Below are positions 11,209 through 23,952 of a stretch of 64,000 bases of DNA, piece after piece. Source of the DNA: Trichuris trichiura. Its lineage: Eukaryota; Nematoda; Enoplea; Trichinellida; Trichuridae. The DNA lies in assembly GCA_037903355.1 (NCBI GenBank), contig JBAJFE010000014.1:3038001-3102000 (forward strand), given 5' to 3'. A program made the position numbers and the translations under genes. The notes beneath the pieces are model-generated. The model was not told the origin of the DNA. It saw only the letters and a list, made by a program, of their open reading frames with translations, and searched no databases. The first letter of the stretch is position 1. Each line of letters opens with the position of its first letter.

Positions 11209-14149
11209 TGAAGCTGCGATTAAGTGTTGAGAGATTCATTCTTGGGCTACATAAACACTAACCGGGAAAACCGCAAAATTATAACACTGTAGACCATTTA
11301 ATGATGTTGCGGTACTATTCAGTATTCCCGTACAAATGCAAGACACACACCCTTTAAGAAAAATCATTCCAGCAGGTAGAACTGCTCAGTCAAAATAATA
11401 TGCAGAATTGAAGTATTTCTTGCAAATGGAATTATTACTTCCACGCTATACTAACTGCGCACAACATAACTTGCTCGCCTACGCAAAGACAAAAACGTTT
11501 GTCAATAAATGCACATGGGCATGCGATGATTCAACCTTTGAAAAAAATTAATTAAAAAGCTATAAAGTTTTTTGTCATAGCGGCAAAACTGCTGCTCATC
11601 CTTTTCACTACTTTACCTTCACCGTACTGAATATTTTGGTAGTTACAAAGTTGTAATTAAAGAAACGGTTAGCCGATACTGAACTTGTTCAACTGGAAGA
11701 CTTTAGCGTATGGCGCCGATCCAATGGCATTCATTCTCAATAGTGTCACATGTATGAGCATGAGGGTTTCCTCAGCGACTAGTAAACACTCGAAAGGCAA
11801 ATCTGAAATATCTTAAAATTTTGCCGTCAAAATATAAGAAAAAAGTGAACAGTTACACATGTGTGCTTTGTTATGCAGACATTCATTTTAAAAGACATAC
11901 TTTTATTTTTACCCTCCCAAAAACTGAACTGCTAATTAACAGCCACATACTATAAAATCAAAAACATATATTTTAACTTTCGCTTAATTATTCTATCCCG
12001 TCATCAACATAGTGAACGATTTGTTCGCTATGCTGATCGCAGGGAGAGCGAAAAGCTACCTTGTAGTTGCGATGTGACACTTTTGGAAACTAGGTTTCTG
12101 GAAATCTTGAATCTAAATGGGCACAATGGTATAGGGCATTAAATTTGCTATATAGAGCGAAGTATCGATCTGTCCGGCCAGTAAAAATGAAGAAGCACAC
12201 TTTTGAAACGTTAGCAACTCCATGACTTATTGGCCAAATAACAAGGTCTTCGGCATCATACGTCGATACTTTTCACGGTTGGTCAACAGCCGTTTCCTAG
12301 TATGAAGAGGAAGCACTTTTTATTCAACTATTTCATTTTGAAGTCATGCATAGCACTCCTCAGTTCCAAATAAAAAAGAAAATGTCTGTATACAAAGATA
12401 TGGTACACATTTTTGCTTTTATGAAGAATATTTGAAAAGCTATATTCTCAAAAAATAAGCATGCGAAAAATGAAGAAAATTTATTCGTTATCATTCTCTA
12501 GCCTTAAGACTTAAGTTAAAGACCTGCTTGGCTTCGTGTCATTACATTTTCAGGACGACCCACGAGCAAAATTCGTAAGCTTTCCAGTCATAGGCATCGC
12601 TAAGCTAAATGTTCAACCGATATAAACCGGCACTTTCCCTCTGAAAACATTATTTATCAATACAGGTCCATACTAATCATGTATTTGTAATCAGACAACA
12701 GTTAACCTGCAGTCATTTACTGATGCCCCATCTTCGAAAATGAGATTTCTTCAGCAGCGGGAGGTTAACTTGACGTCATGATAGCACTACGTCAGCCTTC
12801 CTACTAAGTTGAGTAAAATTCTTCACAAGTACCAATACGATTGCACAGAAAAAAAATTTAAGTAAAAATGTTACAATTTAAACGTTCAAGCTGAAGTTTT
12901 TAACCCGTAACAATGAAAATGCATCTATTACACAGGTGATAAAACCTGCTTGCTTTATTAGCTTTCAGTCGCTCAATCCGCTTTGCCAACAGCTCCGTGT
13001 CATGAGTAACACGTGTTGCGCGGGAAGAGCAGCCCTTCCGCTGTTTCCGCCAAAAGCGCCAGTCTTCCCCCGAGCCAATTCTTGGCTAGCAAGAGACCCT
13101 TTCCCAGTCAGTCAATTTGCTGCAATTTCACTGGAAATGAAAGAGGCTTTCTATTAACATATTTTGCATAACCACGCACACAGCAGTGATAGAAGTGTGA
13201 AAGTAACCAGCATTTAAACGGTGCCATGAGCGCCTAAAGTATCGACAGCTTTCTATTTTGCCACCAACCTTGCATATGGGATTGCGACCGAAAAAGAGAA
13301 CCTAATACTTCACAGGAAAGAAGACAAGCAAAAAAAGCAACTTTTTACTGCTGAAGCTTGGCTAAGCGTCTTAATAAAGCCTTTTTATCTGTGATAGAAT
13401 TTTATGGAGAGCTGCTTGGAGTAAGTTGCACTAGAAATTTCTCAGAATTACGGCAGCAGCCTACTGGACCTTCACTAATCCTTACCGGTCTTCCCCCACC
13501 TTGCTTTAAATTGTTGGCAGCTTTCTCGTTTCAAAGTATTAACGCAAGTGTTATCCGGCTCATACATTGATTGATTCATTTATTATGAGATGACCGATTG
13601 GTGTCTCTTAGAGAGCTTCAGTTTTCTAAAATAATCTTCATTCTATTCAATGGAATAACCTGTTGTACTACAGAACGCTGTTGTATTAGTCTCGTCTCCA
13701 AGCATCCAGCTTATGCTTACGATTTGCTTTTGTTTATGCTTATGTCTGATCCCTGCTTTTACTCATTCCAAGTATGAAATTCATGCATTAATCACTGCAT
13801 CATCGTTTTATCTTATAACCCTCATAAAAGCGGAACTAGACGTCAAAGCCTCCCAGGCGCTGCGAAAAGACAGCCTTTGTGAGATTTAAAACGGGAAACA
13901 GATAAAGTTGTTTTTTATGATTTTTTACTTCAATTCCTGAATGAATCTTACATTTTGACTGCCTATTTTCAGATACATTGCTAACAATACGTTGGTCGGT
14001 AGTTTATAGCTGCACAATTTTCATGGACGGAGAGACTTCACCGTCGGCTACCAACAAAGAAGTTACCATTAGTAGACAGAACGGCGACTGCGCGGGAACA
14101 AACTTAGAAAGGCCGTGCTTTCTTTTTCGTCATTTAGAAAAAGTAACGG
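11209..14149. other. No recognisable gene
   Basis: Upstream of Rab30. AT-rich, with no frame that looks coding. Confidence 0.5.
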
Positions 14150-14287
14150 TCAGTCCGTCAGTTCAGCTGTAGAGGAGGATAATTTAGAAGACTCAATAGC
14201 TTCTCCACTTTCGGTTAAATCAAATGAGTCTGCGTTGGAAGATTCGTCTTCTGCTCCAGATTCGCTCTGAATTGAATCAATGTTCAG
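14150..14287 (-). CDS. Hypothetical terminal exon with acidic Ser-rich tail
   Basis: Acceptor with a clear pyrimidine run (CCTTCCCACCTTTTAAG) followed by 45 codons ending in TGA. The encoded tail is acidic and Ser-rich, starting LNIDSIQSESGAEDESSN and ending STAELTD. It is in phase with the exon at 14969-14760, leaving a 472-nt intron. The opposite strand is open over the same bases with a similar Ser/Glu composition, a by-product of the TCT/GAA repeats, so strand choice rests on the splice sites. Confidence 0.4.
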   Translation of the reverse strand: MNIDSIQSESGAEDESSNADSFDLTESGEAIESSKLSSSTAELTD

Positions 14288-14759
14288 CTTAAAAGGTGGG
14301 AAGGGTGCTTAGGCCTACCATATTTACAATTATGTTGGCTGTTTTTTCTTCGTTTTGCTAAATATCATAAACCAACTGTATTTCAGCAAACGTAATGCAT
14401 TGAACTAAGTAGTTGTAGTATTGAAATAATATCAGTTTGATTTCTAACGCGTTTAAGTCATGAATACCAAGGATAAGTACATTGACCACCTCTGCTTCAT
14501 GTCTGTTTATCTCCGTATTCAGCAAATTATCAGTTTTGGTATTGTTGGTAAAAAAATTCTTTCAAAATAAAGCTGTCCTTATGAGCTAAATACAGCGCAC
14601 TATACTTAGTGAAAGTTCTCCTTCTTTATTTTGTTCTCATTACATCAAGGTGAATGGATAGTCTCAAAGACGTCAGCTGTTACAAATACTGAGGCTATCA
14701 GTTTCTATTACAACTGTGAGCTATCTCTTTTTGTAGCTAAGAAGCGCAGGGTCACTCAC

Positions 14760-14969
14760 CTTGTCCCCCGTAAAATATGAAAGTGCGTTTTTGATGATCT
14801 GACGGAGCAGCACAAGGGCAATTAGAATTTCCTGCCAAGTAACCCTTTGTATGACGTAACGTTGCACTGCTTGGGTAAGTGTGGGCTGCCAGTGTTCCTT
14901 ATGAAGGACGAGCAACCTCATGTAGTTCAACGACTGGCTAAATAAGCTAAAAGGATTACCTGAATCCAT
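14760..14969 (-). CDS. Hypothetical exon, 70 codons, with splice donor
   Basis: Frame starting MDSGNPFSLFSQSLNYMRLL and containing HWQPTLTQAVQRYV and TWQEILIALVLLRQII, probably amphipathic helices. It ends exactly at a strong donor, AAG|GTGAGT, in phase 0. It may join to the exon at 14287-14150, which begins in phase 0 after a good polypyrimidine acceptor; together they would encode 115 aa. The family is unknown. The exon could also be internal, because a short upstream ATG frame precedes it. Confidence 0.45.
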
Positions 14970-16568
14970 TTTTGCTCAGCTGTCCGCTGCACTTGCCATG
15001 TACATTGAGCAAAGTAATTCGCTATGGTTAGATTGTCAGTCACTAAAAAGTTGTCAAAAGCAAGATCTGGGGTGTCTGTCCACAATTCTAATCCAAGCCA
15101 GTCCTGGAAACTACGGAAATAAGCAAAAGTTTAGAAATCAAGAAACTGTACATACTAATGGTCCCAGAATTCGAAAAACAGTGCCAATGGTTGTGTCTGT
15201 AGAAGGTACAATCAGTTTAGGTTTTCATTGATCTTTTAACTTGCTTTTATGGGTAGGATAATTCGAAAGGATTTTGTTAGAAAAGGATAAGCTATGACTC
15301 TGAGGTTGAATCTTGCTGGTTGTAACGCAAGACGAATGCTTAGCGCTTGCATCTTCTTCTGACTCATCGCTTTCAGCTCTCAGTTATGTCTCAGCTAGCT
15401 AAGTTAAGCTGAATCTCTATGCTTGATTGTTAGGCGTGTGCTAACATTAATATACAGTTCCTAACCAAACTCTGAGTGCTGTGCGTATAAATTGACAACA
15501 GGTTTATATCTTTTAGACCGTTGAAAACGCGTTGATATTATTTGTAATTCCGTAGTTGAGGCAAATTCTGCTAGCTAGATAGTTTGGTTTGGTTTTTGGA
15601 GAAAACGTGGTCTCTATGTTTAGTGCTTAGCGATGGTATATGAAGATTTATTTTAAATAAATGTATAGATTTTAGCCTTCATGGTTAGGATTTTTCAACA
15701 AGCGTTCGAACGGTAACCGGAAGCCGTAGTTCATGTCAACATGTATACCATTAATACGCTTCGAAATTAGAAACATATCTATAGTTTTTAGGGAGCATGT
15801 CTCGGCCACGATTCTGTGAGCAAGAAATTGCGAGATGAAGATTTCTTATTTTCATTTATTCTTTTCTCTCTTCTTATCTTCCTTTTACTTTTACCATGAC
15901 TGTTTATTTATTTTTTACCTTTCAATCTGCACCCTCGCTCTATCCACCTTCATTATTTTTTCTAAACTCTTGAATTCATGCCTTACTTTCCGCTCTGTTA
16001 TTAATTTTTATCTTTACTTTTTGACGGTTACTTTTTCTTTTAAAACTTCCAAATAAAAAACATTCCCCAAATCACCCTATATCATCGCAGCACTGCTGGC
16101 AGGAGCAGCGACGCCCTGTTAGAGTTTAAAGGCTTCTCAAGTAGTGCTAAATTGCGGCGGTTAAAATCCATACGTGTGTTCAAAACATGGCTTCTAGAAC
16201 CTTTCACTCGTCAAGCATCTCCAAGACGTCGTTAGTGGACCTTAACGTTTTTTCTGCTGATGTTTCCCAGAGCACCTGCCCTACTCGTTTTGTTAGGGAG
16301 AAATTTATTTCAATGGATCTCTCTTGCTCTGGCCCTTCGACCAGAAAAAGGACACCTAAGACAAGTTAAATCACTTAGTCCCTTATGAATCACTGACATA
16401 GAACAAACTAAACGTGTCGTTAATTTTTGTCTGTTTTTCACTAATAAACTATGTAGCTACGCGTTGGTCGGAATTTGTATTTTAGGATGAATGTATGAAT
16501 AATATCAGCGGTTTTTCCAATTATTTTAGAAAACGACATGAAAAAACATTTTTCAAGTAGCAAACTAC

Positions 16569-16694
16569 CTGTGCTACGATTTTCTTCTCTATCAACGGTT
16601 GGTGGAGTCATGAGTTGTTCCCCTTGCTTTGAGTCAGGCATGGACGAGTCGTGCCATGAAACGCAGTCGCCTTCATCTTTACATGTTGCATTAT
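16569..16694 (-). CDS. Hypothetical internal exon
   Basis: Stretch open between acceptor TTTATTAAG and donor CACAG|GTAGTT on the minus strand. It encodes polar sequence including TCKDEGDCVSWHDSSMPDSK and PPTVDREENRST. It may belong to the same minus-strand gene as the exons at 14.1-15.0 kb, but no linking exon was found. The evidence is composition and splice sites only. Confidence 0.25.
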
Positions 16695-17489
16695 CTTAAT
16701 AAAGCGAATCAGTATCACAGTGATCAATTAACCAAAAGAGAATACTGGCTTAGTAAGTCTGGTAAAACAATTTAAACATGATCAAACGTATGTTGAACAT
16801 GTAGCACCTTTAATAGATATTTAGAATTTCATTATTAGCCCGTACAGAAATGACGATTTTTACTAAAGCCAAAAATATATACAGTGAGCTTGACCAGAAC
16901 GTGCTCTGTCATCAGCGAGCTAAGTCATCACCTACAGTTTGTGGTTTAGAGAAGCCTGAACGTGGAACTGCAACATTTCAGCAAGAGTAGGTGTCCCATA
17001 AGTCTAATCTGCTCTATCATACGTCGCGGGCTGAACCAAAGACAATCAAGTCCTACGTTGAGCCTAGACTTAACTTCTCCTATTTTGCAGGTACAAGGAG
17101 AAAGGTAAAAGTGGCTAGGAAAGGTCATTACTTTTACTTTTGGCTTCGAAGGAACTCCACACCCGCCTTCTATTCTCAGGAGTAAAAAGTACAAAGTACC
17201 AGCATGTCACTGTCTGCGCGTTGTTTATGAAATTAAATGCAGCTGCGTAGCCTTGTTCGAAAATAGTTTGGCTCATAGACTCTGGGAGCAAGCGCAGTAC
17301 TGCCCGAGAAATAACGATACTCATGAAAAGTTAAACGTGGAAAAGAAGTTGACCCAACCACAATTACGAGAACTGAGAACATTCGCAATTCTCAGCGAGT
17401 CTTCTACCTGTAATAGTGTGCAGAGAGCGTTTACTGCATCGGAGAAATGTATTGGAAGCTCCACTAATTCGATACAATCACAGTACTAA

Positions 17490-20400
17490 TACGGATAATG
17501 GCGCTGCCGTTAGCGAGATTAAGACATGCTTCGTCACCCAAAGAAAATACTGTGAGTTGGACTAAACCTGTGAACAATAGCAAACATCTCAGTTCTTTGG
17601 AAAGACTAAAAAAGTTTTCAGGTAAAAGTACACAAATAAAAAAATACGCAGTTTTCTAGCGAAGATGGTCATTTTGTTTTAAAGATTCTTAACCGAATCC
17701 ACACAACCAATAGTTTTTTAAAACTAAGTCAGCATATCCTCTCAGCCCCACGGTCTGAAAAACGCAGGTTCCTTTCTGGCAAGGTTACGGACTATGCTGT
17801 TTTGCCTTTGCTGACGGGCATGCTGGCCGTATTGTTCTGCCGTTAATCAAGCCCAAGCCAAAATATGAGCCTTATGCTTGGGTCCAGGTTTGGGTAAGGA
17901 CAGAATAGGACGGTCGGCAAGGTTACAGCATGGCAGTAGAGCAACGGACACAATATCCCTAAACGCCTTATTCAAGTTCGCAAAGTTATTCCAGCTTTAT
18001 GAACTGGAAATTAAAATTAGAGCGCAACTGTCTATAAAATAACAAACCGACCAAGCATCATTGGTAATGACATAAAAATCAGCCTGAATTCAGAGGCAGT
18101 TCTGATGGCTAGTTAGAACTGCGGCCATATTATCATCTCGTTTAGTTGCGTTTAGTCACTTCCGCGACCTGAACGCACGAATTGAATGCTGAAGTCAGAA
18201 TGTGCCTAATTTTGTTACTCTGGTGAACACGAAGCACAAACTGTGTCACCCTTTGCAGATTAAGGAAAGGTTTGGGTTTACTTTTTTTCTCTTCTAAAAA
18301 TTTTTTGCAGTATTTAGGTTTGAATTTACATATTATTCTTTTGTCGCTGTCGTTTCACTTTATCCGGATGTCAGCGATTAACACATGCAAATGTCCCAGC
18401 AGCGAATGAAGAGCATTGAATACGACCTGTAATTAGCATCGAAAGCAGAGTACAGGATGTTAAAGGTGACCATCACAATCTGTTGTTGCTAAGACTAGGA
18501 AGCAATAGATTCTTATTACTACAGCCATTCTTCAAGCTAACCAAAAGTATAAACGTAAAATGCAATGGAAGATGAGCTACCTGAAAAATGTTGTTTCGAT
18601 AGGTGGCAGGAGGGATTAGCTTTACATGCTTTTGGAACAAGATACTCTTTTATCTCAGTTTTGTTTTTGAAAGGAAGAGTAGTACTTATGAAGCACACAG
18701 TTGCGCTACTGGTTCAGTTTCTTTATGCTCGCAGAACTGTCAGTACTTACCATCGTTAACAGCTGGTGAGACGAAGTCCCTGAAAAGATTGAAGCTTAAG
18801 TTGAAAGACAAGAATACATGCAACATGTTAATAGTACGCTTCCTGCTTATTCCAATCTTTAGGAGCTCTTTTTAATTTGCTTAACCTGTCCTTCGGATAG
18901 CCATTGTGTGACCTAAATAGCAATGCGTGTGAAAGAACTTTTCGCGCGAAGCCAAACATGTTTTTCATTATTTTGTCTTTCAGACTACCGTGATCATGGA
19001 GCAGTTGATCAATATAAATGAAATAAGTGTCATTGGGATATACCGCTGAAATAAAAGCGGCTTAAGAGGAAATATTAAGTAAATAATAGTACCCAAAGTA
19101 AACAAGTGTGTTAGAGTATCTTGGAAGATACTGTTCAATGGTCGGTTAGAGGAAACGACATGTGGCTGAGATATAAAATAGCTGATGTGAACTTGTTGCA
19201 GAAGCGACACGTGACAGTACCGTGAAAACTTTGGTCTTCTGATCTTTTTGTCCGATAATAAGGTGGACCGTTTGCTTGTTTCCACATTTATCTGGCCCAA
19301 ACATTAGCTGAAACTCTGTGTCATTTCTAAAGACTTCCTGAAATGTTCTTTTAAGTACAGATATCGGCAGTTTGAATAATTATAATTAACCAGCCATTGA
19401 AGACGAACTGCTTGCTTCTGTTTTAACGGCAAGCAATTTAAAAGAATAGGTTTAGTGGTGCTATTAATAAACGCTTTAACAGCTTACGTTACAAATCTGG
19501 TTGTGGCCACCAAACAGCTTGATATAACCGCCACCACATTCCATAAGAGGTACTTGAAATTTCAGATCATATCTGAAAGATCTGTTTTTGCTAGCTTTGA
19601 AGAAAGACTACTTACTGAACGACCAACGGTTTCGATCGAAAAAAGAAACGTTTCTTGAACGTTGAACAGATTGCATGATAGGCTGCAGGAGTCTGTAGCA
19701 GAGAGCAGGGAATAAAATTAGATGTATTAATACACGGAATGAAACTCAACCTGCATTAAAAGGACGTAATTACGTTTCAGCAGAGGATTAGTATGAGTAT
19801 GAACCTTCCATTGTCCTGCAATAAAGCCTGATTACACTGAGCAGTTTATCAATTAATAAACTGACCTTCGTATAACGTTAACTTATAACCGTCGTCTTTT
19901 CTGTATGTTTCACTAAGGCGCCATCTGTTTGATGGAAAGATTACACAAAGAACAGCGCAGTTAAACAGTTTCATTCAAATCAAACTTAGCAGAGTATCAG
20001 TAGAACCTTTTAGTTAACAAACGTAGCACCACTTTGCGGCAACGGCACGTCATATAGAACTTTTGTATACACCAGGAGTTCATCTGCACAACATTGTGAA
20101 AAGTCTCATGCGTAATTTTACATCAAGAATAGATGAAAAATTCTGGGTGTTTGCGAGCTTCAGAAATTATTAGTCTACAGTGTAGGGACACAATACTTAT
20201 ATCACTTTGCAGGCAAGAAATAATTCACGTGGCGATGCAGTAGGTGCCACAGTCTCTCTTCTCATGGAGGATCATCTGCTTATGCAAACCGTTGTTTATA
20301 TTGTGATTTTTGAACTTTATATGATAACTGACTAGTTCACTCATCCTTAAAATTCTTATTTCAAATGATTTCTAGCGATTTAACGGGGGAATATTAAGTC

Positions 20401-22940
20401 CTGAAAATGGACAACGCATCTGTTAATATTAATAACTTTATTACGAGTGGTGAAAAAAAAATTAAGACTCATTTTCTATTCCCTAAATGTTAGTACTTCT
20501 TATGACGTCAGAAGTACAACAAAGTACTCATTCAAGGCTCAAGCGTTGGCCCCCACAAATTTATATCTTTAAACGGATAGTTCACTATGTTCTTGACATG
20601 AGATTTCAGCCTATAAAAGAAAGCCCAATTTGCAGTCCCATTAACACCGACAGCTCTGAGGAAAACAAAATCTGCGCTTTGTAACTAAACGTTTAGAATA
20701 GTTCTAATGTGTTCCTTAGTATTATTAATATAAAAGGTATTAATATTCAAACCACCTTTTATCAACTGCAAGTAAGTCTTGTTATCCGCCGGTCTGTCCA
20801 GGATAAACAGCGGCGTAAATTTTTACCGAGCTTAGTGCATTCCTGCTCAACGTAACATTCGATCAAGCGGTTATAAAACTCTATGCAGTTGCGGCCATAT
20901 GTCTGGCCTACAAGAGATGATTTTCATGCCTGTATGAGCATTCAGACTGCACGCGATGCTGAATGCTTTTTACTACCCTGTTATTTATTTGTCCCTTCGA
21001 ATTTTGCAGCTTTCGTTTCTGCCTTAGCACAGCGCCTATAGCGAAAATGAGAAGAAAGGAAAGCATTCAGATTCCTTATTCTTATAAGTGCACTTTCCAC
21101 GTGTAATTGAACTTCAAACACTGTACTTGTTCCAAGTACCGTTATATCCTTCTGATGAATGAAGCAAAGCAATCTTCAAGTGTTAAGGAAGCAGAAACTT
21201 ATTTTTTCCCTCTCCTATGTCACTTGTATGATGAGTATGCGTGGACTGAGCTGAGCTAGCTTCATGCTGAGTATGCGCGGACGTTGTCAGTATGCCCTAC
21301 GTAAACTTCGTAAAATGCGGCACTGAAGAGGCATTAAATATAGTAAACGAGCAGAGATAACTTGAAGAATATCAGATGAAATGCGTAGGTTAAATACAAG
21401 TTACTATATGAGAGATTCAATTTAACGCGGAATTTGATTTGTTAAGGATGGCTCAAGACGAGTTAGCTGCTGATAACGAGGGCTGATTGTACAAACAAAG
21501 AACGCTTCATAGTTGCAATGAGCGAATACCGAAGGACCAAAGACAATCGACATTGCAACCCAGTTTACATTATTGATAGGAATTCAATCACCTGCAGTCC
21601 CTGCGGTAGACAACCGATAGTCGAGCGCTGCCAATGTTACTTGAATACTATGTTTTGTATTTCTCCATTTTATCAAGGCAGTGAATATCTGTTGTTTAGT
21701 AACTAGTGGGCTGCTAAAGCTTTATTCTATCTAAGAAACTGGCTTACCCTTGGTAATCTTTTTGGCAGGAAGGTTAGTCTCATTTGAAGGTTATACTAAC
21801 TGTTCTCTAATTGGTACAATCTTAAAAAGATGTTACGGCTTGAAAATGAGGTACAGTTAGAAGTATATGAACAGAATGTTTGTAAATTTGTCGGCTTGGA
21901 AGCTGAGATGCTTCCGAATGAGAACCATATTGAATTGATGGAGAAGGGTTAAGAAAGTTACGACAATGGAAAAAATTGTTCCTGAAATGACGAGAAAGTT
22001 GACAGCAAAAAACATGCTCAGGCGTTTGCTACTGCAGACAGAGACATAAGGATACCGGTTGAAAGCAATTTGGAGAACTTGGCAAACATATTCAGTAATG
22101 TCTCTTGTTACAGAAAACTGCGTTTAGGAATGAAGAAAAGGGTACAAACAAAACTTGATACTTTCATACACCGTTCTACACCTACAAAACTGCCAGTCGT
22201 AACTAAGTCAGACAAAGAAGGCTCCTGAGCTTGTGCTGTACCATGATTATCATCTAGCACCTTCGACTGAATCCATCTAGCATTGTTAGGAATCTGTGTG
22301 CTCTCTCGTATGTACGCACATTATTGGTTTCCATGTATGGCATTTTGAATTTTTATCTCCACAGTAGAACTGCTATATTTTACAGCAGCCTATCACGGGA
22401 TCGTTTTCCTCAACTGCCGGCTGATTCAAAAGTTTTAACTTTACTAAGATATCCCGCGCAAACTTGTGGCTTTTGATAAGTTCTAATTTTGAGCACGTGC
22501 CCATTTCACCATATCAGGAATGAAATCAGTTCGATACCGCTTAGTTCAAGTTTTATCTTAAACCGAAGCTCAAACGTATAACTCTACCTAAGACGGCAAT
22601 GAACCAACGTCCGGTCAGCTTACGTCTACGACGAAGCCTCAATACTTCACTCCTGCGTTAAATGCACGGATTTTACACCCTGAAATTATTATAGCGCACT
22701 TTGTCTGAAATGACGTTGCAAGTCAGTTAGTGTATTTCGAGTCATATCACTTTCATCCACTTAAAATATGCATACTAAATACTCTAGTTGATTGTTCTAT
22801 CCGAATACTCAATTCTGAGTTCTTTTATTCGGAGCTGTAGTAATTAAAAAGTGCCCTACAGGAAATATCCCATGCACCTGACTAACTCTCCAATAAGGCC
22901 CATAAGCTTAAATAAGTTATACATTCAAAAATGAAGTTCT
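17490..22940. other. Long stretch without a convincing gene
   Basis: Contains repeat copy 2. A frame at 20487-20684 ending SSEENKICAL and a stretch near 21834-21950 (LRLENEVQLEVYEQNVCKF) look mildly protein-like but have no support. Confidence 0.45.
17745..17965 (+). repeat. Dispersed repeat, copy 2
   Basis: Diverged partner of the repeat at 1935-2165, same strand. Blocks GCAGGTTCCTTTCTGGCAAG and GGACGGTCGGCAAGGTTACA are the clearest. No target duplication is visible. Confidence 0.55.
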
Positions 22941-23010
22941 CAGAGAAAAGGTTTTCATAATGTAAAAGTTTTATTACGGAAGTATTCCCGTTCAATGTGC
23001 TAAATAATGC

Positions 23011-23047
23011 CGGAGCTTTCGGGTCGACCGAGACCCGTCTTCAGCGG
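23011..23047 (-). ncRNA. Hammerhead-like motif, left end of PLE copy 2
   Basis: Reverse-complement copy of the motif at the right end: CCG, CTGAAGA, extra C, stem II GGGTC/GACCC, GAAAGCTC|CGG. It faces outward, as part of the inverted terminal repeat. Confidence 0.65.
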
Positions 23048-23731
23048 TTGTGAGTTCATAGCTTTGGCTTTTTCCATATTTGGAGCATACACGTATTAAA
23101 GCGGGTCTTACTCAAGGCCAACTGACCTTCTTACTGAAATGCAGAGACCACAGAATTCTACCGAAGTGCTTTCAACTAAAATGGGGTCAGAACGTGGATA
23201 GTCACTCAAAACGAATCCTATTTTCCGCTGGATTATCTCTGCTCAAAAACGTTATAAGACAACACAGATTTACACTAGCGAAATTGAGAGCAAACTACAA
23301 CAACACACTCAGTTACCTCAGAAACCAACTACAGAGAGCAATTTATGAAGCCTTGGTCAGACATGTGGATGTGGCCGCAGGAACAGTTTGCACGACACAA
23401 AAACAGGTATTGAAAAGGAAATTCGATAGACTTCAGGCGAGTTCCCCGGTGACTTCTCTAAATGTCTACAGCAATAGCTTACAAAGGATCACTGAGTCAG
23501 AACTAAATACAACAATAGTAAACCTCAGCTCCTCCCCTCTTAGCGAAAGTGAGAAGGCCATACTAAAAAAGGGACTGAACTTCGTTCCCACCCCTAAACG
23601 ACCACCCATTCTCGATATCATTACCTCAATTGAAGACAGCTTATCTTCGACAGACCCACAAAGAGCCAGACAGATTAAAAGCGCTTTATCTACATTAATC
23701 TTAAATCACCGCTTCAACGCCCCTCCTAACT

Positions 23732-23952
23732 TACCGTATTTCACGGCCTATAAGAACACCCCTCTACCTAAGTAATGGGTGGTAATAATTGGTCCAGTTG
23801 GTACTTCCTAGGCTCGCATTCTACTTATTAGTCCTATGAGCTGAACAGCAATTTTTCTACCTCAATTAGACTCACTAAGTGATTAACTGGGCCAATCATT
23901 ACTACCCATTACTTAGGTAGAGGTGTGTTCTTATAGACCGTGAAATACGGTA
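23732..23952. mobile_element. 217-bp MITE in PLE copy 2, TA target duplication
   Basis: Element 23734-23950 begins CCGTATTTCACGG and ends with its exact complement. Inverted arms of about 65 bp are nearly identical and the central loop is about 80 bp. TA flanks both sides (23732-23733, 23951-23952). Comparing the flanks with PLE copy 1 shows that removing the element plus one TA restores the NLNRxE coding context, which proves insertion. The TA duplication and symmetric ends suit a Tc1/mariner-type non-autonomous element. Confidence 0.8.

Noticed and set aside
13978..14172. Plus-strand frame overlapping the 14150-14287 exon
   Set aside because: No splice support, and the Ser/Glu-rich opposite strand explains its openness.
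15835..16056. Hydrophobic frame rich in Phe, Leu and Ser
   Set aside because: It is the translation of a long TTTC/TTTA pyrimidine tract, not a membrane protein.
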